Shown piece after piece: positions 1 to 4,045 of a stretch of DNA of 26,455 nt (position 1 is its first letter; each line of letters opens with the position of its first letter). The translations under genes and the position numbers were made by a program. The DNA is from a virus. Under the pieces are notes generated by a model, which was not told the origin of the DNA, did no database searches, and saw only the letters and a list, made by a program, of their open reading frames with translations. The DNA lies in IMG/VR virus record IMGVR_UViG_3300025168_000561, positions 1-26,455 of that record. One strand, 5' to 3'.

Positions 1-69
1 TAGGTACCATGCTGTTGCAAGCCCAGCTGTGATAGCTAGTGTAGTTAGACCAATTATTTCCATAACCAT
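1..69 (-). CDS. Small membrane protein, N-terminus only (runs off the left edge)
   Basis: The reverse strand opens with ATG at 69-67, preceded by AGGAG at 76-80 and a six-base spacer, and stays open for 23 codons to the window edge. The visible peptide (MVMEIIGLTTLAITAGLATA then WYL) is almost wholly hydrophobic from residue 4 on and would form one membrane helix starting right at the N-terminus. This fits a small phage inner-membrane protein; a holin or a host-takeover membrane peptide are both possible, but the C-terminus is missing so no family can be assigned. It is the first gene after the 70-407 non-coding block and is separated by the long hairpin from the leftward terminator at 351-384, so it probably has its own promoter. 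Confidence 0.6.
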   Translation of the reverse strand, partial: MVMEIIGLTTLAITAGLATAWYL

Positions 70-85
70 TTTTTACTCCTATATG

Positions 86-148
86 TTAAGAAGGCGTGCC
101 CGGTGGGGCGCGGCCAAAGGCCACCGCGCCCCGACGGGTGCGTCTTAA
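86..148. repeat. Long GC-rich imperfect hairpin
   Basis: The left arm 86-113 and right arm 124-148 pair over about 25 positions with a few bulges. The outer part is TTAAGA/TCTTAA, the middle CCCG/CGGG, and the inner nine base pairs are perfect (GGGGCGCGG at 105-113 with CCGCGCCCC at 124-132). The short centre also contains GGCC-AAA-GGCC. No T-tract follows on either strand, so it does not look like a simple intrinsic terminator. On the - strand it would lie in the 5' leader of the gene starting at 69, ending just before its ribosome binding site. Its GC content contrasts sharply with the AT-rich flanks. Possible roles are an RNase III processing site, an mRNA 5' stabiliser or a structured DNA element. 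Confidence 0.75.
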
Positions 149-164
149 CTATAGAAACTAATAT

Positions 165-185
165 AAGTTCGAGTTTACTCGACTT
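165..185. promoter_or_regulatory. Operator-like palindrome
   Basis: AAGT-T-CGAGT, a two-base centre TT, then ACTCG-ACTT forms a 9-bp-arm inverted repeat with one bulged T. It lies between the tandem repeat and the long hairpin, upstream of the leftward gene at 69, next to TATATT- and TATAGT-like boxes on the - strand (around 150-165) for which I find no good -35 partner. It may be an operator or a small RNA hairpin. No binding protein is evident in the window. Confidence 0.35.
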
Positions 186-290
186 AGCTCTGGCTTAGTT
201 TATCCTAGTTTAGCCTAGTTTATCCCAGTTTAGGTCAGCTTAGCTTAACCTAGTCTAGTCTAGTCTAGTCTAGTTTAGTCTAGTCTACCT
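181..290. repeat. Degenerate 10-bp (5-bp sub-unit) tandem repeat, CTAG-rich
   Basis: Reading in blocks of ten from 181 gives eleven related units; from 201 on every unit starts with TA, and the consensus is close to TAGYCTAGTY. The units from 251 to 290 are nearly pure TAGTC pentamers, while those at 191-230 alternate TTAGTT, TATCC and TAGCC. The stretch holds eight CTAG tetramers. Because a 5-bp period shifts frame, TAG stops fall in all three frames on both strands, so the block is non-coding. The 10-bp period is about one helical turn, which is compatible with protein-binding iterons, bent or easily melted DNA at an origin, or a packaging/terminal region. The CCTAGTTTATCC version recurs inverted at 395-406 beside the terminator. 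Confidence 0.85.
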
Positions 291-350
291 GTGTGTTAGC
301 TCTGCGCCCACGATGATAGTAGTCTGAGAATATAGGCCTAAACTTAAGGT

Positions 351-384
351 AAAAATAAAACCTAGCATACTAAAGTATGCTAGG
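351..384 (-). terminator. Intrinsic terminator of the leftward small-gene operon
   Basis: A perfect 10-bp stem (CCTAGCATAC at 361-370 with GTATGCTAGG at 375-384) has a 4-base loop. Read on the - strand it is followed directly by TTTTATTTTT (351-360). It lies 24 bases after the stop codon of the last gene of the leftward operon (408). Stem, loop and U-tract are all classical. CTAG occurs inside the stem. Confidence 0.9.
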
Positions 385-407
385 TCTAGGTTTAGGATAA
401 ACTAGGT

Positions 408-710
408 TTAAACGTAGTTTTGTTGCTCTTTAGTATACATGTAAAACATTACTGCACCTACAAAACGAGTACGGTTAGTCTCGTCTAATTGTAGGTACCA
501 ACTGTCGAACCTATTCTGTAGCGCATCTACTTTACCTGCACAGTATGTATCCTTATCGTCATACTCTCTATTGTAAGTAGCCTCGAAGACTGCAACCCCG
601 TTTACATTATTGATATACAGTAAAGCATTAGTAAGGAAGTTCTTGGCTAGGAACTTATGCTTATCGTAATCTTCACCATACCATGTAACCATATCTTTAT
701 GTTTACCCAT
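408..710 (-). CDS. Hypothetical protein, 100 aa, aromatic-rich
   Basis: I chose ATG at 710 because GGGAGGT lies just upstream with a good spacer; a TTG further upstream at 725 is in frame but would put the ribosome binding site inside the gene. The protein is soluble-looking, with mixed charge and many Tyr/Phe/Trp residues and no membrane segment or motif I recognise. It is the last gene of the leftward early-type operon: its start lies just beyond the stop of the 712-942 gene, and the terminator at 351-384 follows. By position and size it is likely an early host-interaction protein, but the function is unknown. Confidence 0.75.
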   Translation of the reverse strand: MGKHKDMVTWYGEDYDKHKFLAKNFLTNALLYINNVNGVAVFEATYNREYDDKDTYCAGKVDALQNRFDSWYLQLDETNRTRFVGAVMFYMYTKEQQNYV

Positions 711-711
711 C

Positions 712-942
712 TTATACCTCCCCAAATGTAACGAACATTACTGTATTCATATTGTGCGGCTTAAACCTAATCATATCTCCCCAGTCTTCTTTAGTTCCTC
801 TTACCCCAGTTAGCCCTACGGCAGCTTTAGCCCGTCGCATAATGGTACGGTTACTAGCGTCCTCAGGTATTTCTAGTGTGTGGCGTTCTACCCAAGCGTA
901 GTTTGCCTCTCCTCCAAAGGTATCTGTATACTCTACGGTCAT
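712..942 (-). CDS. Conserved phage hypothetical protein, 76 aa (GGEANYxWV type)
   Basis: The start ATG at 942 is preceded by AGGGAGG on the - strand. Near the N-terminus is TFGGEANYAWVER, then RAKAAVGLTGVRG in the middle and an MFVTFGE ending. This layout (GGEANYxWV, AKAAxGLTGxR, hydrophobic strand at the end) is one I recall from many short uncharacterised proteins of tailed phages; no biochemical role is known to me. There is no membrane segment. It sits in the leftward operon between the 44-aa gene and the 100-aa gene, and its stop codon overlaps the next gene's ribosome-binding region, so the two are probably translationally coupled. Confidence 0.8.
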   Translation of the reverse strand: MTVEYTDTFGGEANYAWVERHTLEIPEDASNRTIMRRAKAAVGLTGVRGTKEDWGDMIRFKPHNMNTVMFVTFGEV

Positions 943-954
943 CTTATCCTCCCT

Positions 955-1089
955 TTAGTCCATGTTGTAGACGTGAAAACGTCCGTCTAGTTCTTTCTCT
1001 ACCATCAAGTTCATCTTAGGATTACGGTCGCAGAAGTGCATAGCCTCTGCTTCTGTATAGAAACTTACAATACTAGTTTTATCCCACAT
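955..1089 (-). CDS. Micro-protein, 44 aa
   Basis: ATG at 1089 is preceded by AAAGGAGGT, about the strongest Shine-Dalgarno in the operon, and the frame runs 44 codons to TAA at 957-955. The peptide starts MWDKTSIVSFYTEAEAMHFC and ends HVYNMD; about half the residues are charged or polar, with a short helix-like middle. The gene fills what would otherwise be a 148-base gap between the 89-aa and 76-aa genes, and its start abuts the stop of the 1091-1360 gene. These features argue that it is real despite its size. Function is unknown; SFYTEAEAMHFC resembles the beta-alpha pattern of small modification or inhibitor peptides, but this is only a shape resemblance. Confidence 0.75.
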   Translation of the reverse strand: MWDKTSIVSFYTEAEAMHFCDRNPKMNLMVEKELDGRFHVYNMD

Positions 1090-1090
1090 C

Positions 1091-1360
1091 TTATACCTCC
1101 TTTAGTTGTGCGCCAATCTCAGCTAGAAACTTAGCTTTCTCTTCATCGTTGATGTCGCTAGTTTTAGTCCACAGTCTAACGACGTTCTTTAGTATTACGT
1201 CATACTCATAGATGTAGCTTACTGACATGTGTCGGCTACAGTAGTCTGCGATCTGATCGTCTTCGAATACTTCATCTACATCTAGTGTAGACTCAGCGAC
1301 TGCGTTTATGATTTCATCATTGTCTAAGTCAATCTCAAGATATTTATACATAGTAATCAT
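1091..1360 (-). CDS. Hypothetical acidic protein, 89 aa
   Basis: ATG at 1360 has AAGGAAAG seven bases upstream. The protein is strongly acidic (LEIDLDNDE and VDEVFEDD near the N-terminus), with two Cys/His-containing residues around position 40 (YCSRH) but no complete metal-binding motif. Strong negative charge in a small early phage protein is typical of DNA mimics or inhibitors of host enzymes, but nothing in the sequence proves such a role. It is the first gene after the structured 1361-1479 gap. TAA at 1093-1091 is immediately followed by the ATG of the 44-aa gene at 1089. Confidence 0.75.
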   Translation of the reverse strand: MITMYKYLEIDLDNDEIINAVAESTLDVDEVFEDDQIADYCSRHMSVSYIYEYDVILKNVVRLWTKTSDINDEEKAKFLAEIGAQLKEV

Positions 1361-1479
1361 CTTCTTTCCTTTTGTTCATGAGCCCCACGATTGGCGCTCG
1401 TCTCCAACGTATCAACCCCGACAGGTCGAGGCAAGTATCGAGGTCGAACCCCGTTTTTCCCGCAGCAGCCCAACAGAAG
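1361..1479 (-). other. Structured, GC-rich intergenic leader within the leftward operon
   Basis: These 119 bases separate two halves of the leftward operon and are GC-rich, with no CTAG, unlike the genes around them. On the - strand they can fold CCTCGA-CCTG-TCGGGG (1416-1431), and GAGCGCC with GGGGCTC around a 6-base loop with one mismatch (1380-1399). A direct repeat GGTCGA/GAGGTCGA is also present. A mini-ORF of 11 codons (ATG at 1379, MNKRKEDDYYV) begins just after the second hairpin and overlaps the start of the 89-aa gene in another frame. No U-tract follows, so I read it as an mRNA leader or processing region rather than a terminator. Confidence 0.45.
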
Positions 1480-1734
1480 CTACTCCGGTTGTTTAGTTCT
1501 ATAGCCCTTGGCTGTCTCTAGTAAGACTTCAAGACTTCTGTACTTAGTCTTGCAGATCTTACACTCTAGTACCCTAGCAGTAAACGGCACATGGGGCTTA
1601 ACCCTTAGTACCTCTAGCTGTAGGTTAGCCCACTTGTCTAGGTACTCTCGGCCCTTGCCTATAACGTAAGGCTTATGACTCTGAGCAATATCTTTTACTT
1701 TTGTTGAGAACTCCCGGCATTTAGGGCAGTACAT
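1480..1734 (-). CDS. NrdR-like zinc-ribbon protein without ATP-cone, 84 aa
   Basis: Two cysteine pairs are visible: C3-PK-C6 at the N-terminus (MYCPKCREFSTKVKD) and C58-KI-C61 (VLECKICKTKYRSLE). Both knuckles resemble the zinc ribbon of the bacterial ribonucleotide-reductase repressor NrdR, where the second reads RRxECxxCxxRFTTxE. The spacer between pairs is about 50 residues, roughly twice that of NrdR, and the ATP-cone domain that normally follows is absent. It is therefore likely a small DNA- or protein-binding zinc ribbon, perhaps a regulator. The start at 1734 has AGGAGGAG upstream and shares its A with the TAA of the preceding gene (TAATG). The stop is TAG. The NrdR link is a motif resemblance only. 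Confidence 0.65.
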   Translation of the reverse strand: MYCPKCREFSTKVKDIAQSHKPYVIGKGREYLDKWANLQLEVLRVKPHVPFTARVLECKICKTKYRSLEVLLETAKGYRTKQPE

Positions 1735-1913
1735 TACTCCTCCTCGAAGTCAATAGTGAAGGGAAATACTATGGTTTCGCTATCGTCTAGGCTGAACCGG
1801 TACTCGACGACGTACTCCGAGGGCTGACGGTTAGTCTTAGCGTCCTCTAGACTAGCGAACATGGCCCTTGGTGTGCCGGTCTTATCTTCTACTGAATACA
1901 TATACATGTTCAT
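1734..1913 (-). CDS. Hypothetical protein, 59 aa
   Basis: ATG at 1913 is chosen because CAGGGAG lies about five bases upstream; an in-frame ATG at 1934 would place that ribosome binding site inside the gene. The protein begins MNMYMYSVEDKTGTPRAMFA and ends with an acidic FTIDFEEE. The pattern of a short strand, a glycine turn and an ASLEDAK helix start suggests a compact alpha/beta peptide. The stop TAA overlaps the next ATG by one base, so it is translationally coupled to the zinc-ribbon gene. No family recognised. Confidence 0.7.
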   Translation of the reverse strand: MNMYMYSVEDKTGTPRAMFASLEDAKTNRQPSEYVVEYRFSLDDSETIVFPFTIDFEEE

Positions 1914-1915
1914 GG

Positions 1916-2083
1916 TTACTCCCTGTCGTCCCATGGTGGATTAGCTGATTGAATATCTTTTACTTTCTCGCTTTCTTCCCATTCGAATTGCTTAATAGCT
2001 TCCTCCTCTGTTACTTTTTTACCCGCGTCCCATAGCCACCAGTTCTTATCGTTGGTATCAATTAGCCAATAACCGCTCTTCAT
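1916..2083 (-). CDS. Hypothetical protein, 55 aa, Trp-rich
   Basis: This is the first gene of the leftward operon. ATG at 2083 has AAAGGAGG with an ideal spacer and lies about 16 bases after the transcription start predicted from the promoter at 2106-2135. An upstream in-frame TTG at 2107 overlaps the -10 box and is rejected. The protein contains several tryptophans (NWWLWDAG, PPWDDRE) and an acidic EEEAIKQFEWEESE helix. No family recognised. As the promoter-proximal gene it should be among the first and strongest expressed. Confidence 0.75.
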   Translation of the reverse strand: MKSGYWLIDTNDKNWWLWDAGKKVTEEEAIKQFEWEESEKVKDIQSANPPWDDRE

Positions 2084-2105
2084 CCTGCCTCCTTTTGGCT
2101 CTGGC

Positions 2106-2135
2106 AATATACCTCAGCGGGCGGGGTTCCGTCAA
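2106..2135 (-). promoter_or_regulatory. Sigma70-type promoter for the leftward small-gene operon
   Basis: On the - strand TTGACG (2135-2130) is separated by 18 bases from TATATT (2111-2106). Both boxes match the sigma70 consensus at five of six positions. Initiation would fall near 2099, giving a very short leader before the AAAGGAGG and the ATG at 2083. It faces the promoter at 2184-2211. Confidence 0.8.
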
Positions 2136-2183
2136 GGTCCGGGCCGAGGAATTGCTCAACCATGCGGATCGACAGCGATTTTC

Positions 2184-2211
2184 TTGACGGTTGGCGGCGG
2201 AATCGGATAAG
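2184..2211 (+). promoter_or_regulatory. Candidate promoter for the rightward replication operon
   Basis: TTGACG at 2184-2189 is followed after 16 bases by GATAAG (2206-2211). The -35 is good; the -10 matches TATAAT at four positions. The extended -35 word TTGACGG is shared with the divergent leftward promoter, so the two may be co-regulated. The start site would be near 2218, giving a leader of about 50 bases before the ATG at 2267. It is weaker than the leftward promoter. Confidence 0.5.
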
Positions 2212-2266
2212 CCGTTGGGGCCGACAGGGAATGTCATTCGGCATCAAACAACGACAAGGAGATCAC

Positions 2267-2575
2267 ATGATAACATATGACGAGCACTTAGAGAGGGAAT
2301 ATCCGGAGCATCCGTTAGATCAGATGGACCTAAAGGATATTGCGGCCCATCTACACGCTGTCTCTCTAGAAGAATTCTTTAGGTGTAAGTACGAGTTTCA
2401 ACCACTGGACCGTGTATTTGATGAGCTACTAGACGACCTATACCTAGCGATGTTCCCCGAGCCGGTCCTTACCCTACTAGTTACTAGAGCCCTTGAGGTC
2501 TATGGAGAGGATGGTCGCCGGGAGATTGAAGCTGCGCTAGCTAAGTTTAATACTAAAGGAGAGAAGAATGTCTGA
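2267..2575 (+). CDS. Hypothetical acidic protein, 102 aa, first gene of the rightward operon
   Basis: ATG at 2267 has CAAGGAG six bases upstream. An in-frame ATG at 2162 would run back through the predicted promoter and encode an unrelated Arg-rich stretch in GC-rich sequence, so I reject it. The protein (MITYDEHLEREYPEHPLDQM...) is acidic and largely helical by eye, with LDRVFDELLDDLYLAMF and VTRALEVYGEDGRREIE helices. No motif identifies a family. Its 3' end overlaps the next gene by eight bases (ATG at 2568, TGA at 2573), which suggests coupling. Confidence 0.7.
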   Translation: MITYDEHLEREYPEHPLDQMDLKDIAAHLHAVSLEEFFRCKYEFQPLDRVFDELLDDLYLAMFPEPVLTLLVTRALEVYGEDGRREIEAALAKFNTKGEKNV

Positions 2576-2723
2576 TTGGGAGAAGATGCTTGCCGATTCA
2601 CTGGTAAGAGCAGAGACTATGAGTAACGTAATGAAGATGGTAGATGAGGCTGTCCGTAAGAGTCAGGCCGATTATGAGAAGCGAACCACTAAAGAACAAC
2701 GAAAAAAAGAAGAGGGGAAATAA
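2568..2723 (+). CDS. Small charged helical protein, 51 aa
   Basis: ATG at 2568 has AAAGGAGAG upstream and the frame runs 51 codons to TAA at 2721. The peptide starts MSDWEKMLADSLVRAETMSN and ends in a very basic/acidic tail (TTKEQRKKEEGK). It looks like one continuous amphipathic helix, possibly a coiled-coil. It overlaps the previous gene by eight bases, and its stop is one base before the next start (TAAGATG). This tight packing plus the ribosome binding site supports a real gene. Function unknown; a dimerising adaptor is possible. Confidence 0.7.
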   Translation: MSDWEKMLADSLVRAETMSNVMKMVDEAVRKSQADYEKRTTKEQRKKEEGK

Positions 2724-2724
2724 G

Positions 2725-3768
2725 ATGAGTCACGAACTAGATATGAGTAATGGTAGAGCGAACATGATGTATGCTGGTGGTACACCATGGCACGGTTTAG
2801 GACAGCATGTAGGGGACGAGGCAGTAACTGCCGAAGAAGCTATTATGGCAGCGGGCCTAGACTTTAGTGTTGGCCTTCAGAAGATGTACGCTGAGTATGA
2901 CGTAGACGGTAGTCAGATTGAGATTCCAAACAACTTTGCTGTAGTCCGAGACGACACTAAGTCTGTACTAAGTGTAGTCGGCGGCAAGTACACTCCTATT
3001 CAGAACAAAGATTGCTTTGAGTTTATGGATGCTATCGCCGGTCCCGGTAAGCTAGTTCGCTACAATACAGCGGGCTCTCTTCACGGCGGTCGTAAGATCT
3101 GGCTACTAGCTGAGCTTACTAACCTTACCTTTGAGCCTGTACCCGGCGACGTAGTTAAGCCCTACCTCGCGCTTATCAAGGGCCACGACGGCATTACCCC
3201 GTTGACTTCGTTCTTTACTTCTACTCGTATTGTATGTCAGAATACAGCGAACATGGCACTGGGCGAGGCTAGGAAGAACAAGGATACTATGGTTAAGATC
3301 CGACATACCCAAATGGCTATGAACAAGGTTGAGGAGGCCCAACGTATTCTTGGTCTAGCAGTAGAGCGAGCCGAGCAGTACGGTGAGGTCATGCAGAGTC
3401 TAGCCAAGAAGCAAATGAACGGACTAGACTGGGCTGTATTCCTTAACGATATGTTCCCAGTACCTGAGATCCCAGAGGGCAAAGACTCTAGTCGTGCTGC
3501 TACTATTGCTAACAAGCGGCACGAGCAGCTTACTGAACTATTCGAAGCTGGTGTAGGTACTGACATCCCGGGTGTTAGAGGTACAGCTTGGGGCGCTTAC
3601 AATGCGGTCACCGAGTTTACTACTCACCACGCTCAGACTAGAACTGGTGTGGCTAAGGAAGATACTAACTTCGACCGAGCTAGGAACGAGAGCCTACTGT
3701 CCTCGTCTTGGTTTGGTACCGGCGCTAAGACTAATGCCAAAGCTATGGAGCTTTTGGTCGCAGTCTAA
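2725..3768 (+). CDS. DUF932 / phage-plasmid-like protein (TIGR03299 type), 347 aa
   Basis: The N-terminus carries a GGTPWHGLGQHV segment and then a VVGGKYTPIQNKDCFEFMD segment, followed by LRYN-type and FFTSTRIVCQNTANMAL segments. These are the landmarks I know from DUF932 proteins (TIGR03299), which are widespread in phages and plasmids and often sit near recombination or replication genes. Their biochemical activity is not established; links to DNA recombination or processing are guesses from context. ATG at 2725 is used because AGAGGGG precedes it and the previous stop lies immediately before; the longer frame from 2644 only repeats the previous gene in another frame. A terminator-like hairpin follows at 3775-3832, which suggests that this protein is made at a higher level than those downstream. 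Confidence 0.85.
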   Translation: MSHELDMSNGRANMMYAGGTPWHGLGQHVGDEAVTAEEAIMAAGLDFSVGLQKMYAEYDVDGSQIEIPNNFAVVRDDTKSVLSVVGGKYTPIQNKDCFEFMDAIAGPGKLVRYNTAGSLHGGRKIWLLAELTNLTFEPVPGDVVKPYLALIKGHDGITPLTSFFTSTRIVCQNTANMALGEARKNKDTMVKIRHTQMAMNKVEEAQRILGLAVERAEQYGEVMQSLAKKQMNGLDWAVFLNDMFPVPEIPEGKDSSRAATIANKRHEQLTELFEAGVGTDIPGVRGTAWGAYNAVTEFTTHHAQTRTGVAKEDTNFDRARNESLLSSSWFGTGAKTNAKAMELLVAV

Positions 3769-3774
3769 TACTTA

Positions 3775-3832
3775 AGGTCATGTCTGCTAAGGTTTGTTGT
3801 TTTGTTGTTGTCCTTAGCAGGCATGTCCTTTT
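3775..3832 (+). terminator. Intra-operon intrinsic terminator after DUF932 gene
   Basis: Arms 3775-3792 and 3812-3829 pair over 18 positions with one mismatch and one G-T pair (core CTGCTAAGG with CCTTAGCAG). The 19-base loop is made only of T and G (TTTGTTGTTTTG type). A short TTTT follows. The U-tract is weak and the loop large, so read-through is likely. No promoter is seen between it and the next gene at 3845. Confidence 0.7.
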
Positions 3833-3844
3833 GCCGGAGGTACC

Positions 3845-4045
3845 ATGCCAATATACGAGTTCAGATGTAGAGACTGTAGTCATCGATCAGAGAAGCTAGT
3901 TCGTAATGAGCTAGCTATTCCTGATTGTACTTGCGATGACTGCGGTAGTAATAAACTAGAGAGGCTTATGTCATCCTCTACCTTTATCCTTAAGGGAGGA
4001 GGTTGGTACGCTGATGGCTACACTAAAGGGGGTAACGATGAATGA
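3845..4045 (+). CDS. FmdB-family zinc-ribbon protein, 66 aa
   Basis: The start MPIYEFRCRDC, the second cysteine pair C-DDC-G and the end ILKGGGWYADGY match the FmdB-type small regulatory zinc ribbon (MPxYEYxCxxC ... PxCxxC ... LKGxGWY). Four zinc ligands are visible in two pairs (RCRDC and CTCDDC). The family is found in bacteria and phages and is thought to be regulatory or DNA-associated, but its precise role is not known. GGAGGT precedes ATG 3845 with a good spacer. The stop TGA overlaps the start of the helicase gene (ATG 4038), so the two are probably co-translated. It is the first gene after the 3775-3832 terminator. Confidence 0.85.
   Translation: MPIYEFRCRDCSHRSEKLVRNELAIPDCTCDDCGSNKLERLMSSSTFILKGGGWYADGYTKGGNDE

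Larger units (their letters stand above)
70..407. other. 338-base non-coding block
   Basis: No open reading frame with a ribosome binding site is seen on either strand. It holds the long hairpin, an operator-like palindrome, the 10-bp tandem repeat and the terminator listed separately. The stretch 291-350 shows no further structure I can name. The density of non-coding structure makes this the best candidate in the window for a replication origin or major control/terminal region, but nothing in it is diagnostic. Confidence 0.6.

Noticed and set aside
181-290. CRISPR array
   Set aside because: Units are 5-10 bp and contiguous without spacers.
1425-1500. Possible tRNA on the - strand because of GGGGTTCGACC, like a T-arm
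   Set aside because: The 5-bp T-stem does not close, and no acceptor, D or anticodon stem can be drawn around it.
2162-2266. N-terminal extension of the first rightward gene from ATG 2162
   Set aside because: It runs through the predicted promoter and GC-rich control region, has no ribosome binding site, and CAAGGAG precedes ATG 2267.
2644-2724. N-terminal extension of the DUF932 gene
   Set aside because: The extra codons are another frame of the 51-aa gene, which has its own ribosome binding site; AGAGGGG precedes ATG 2725 and family proteins begin near there.
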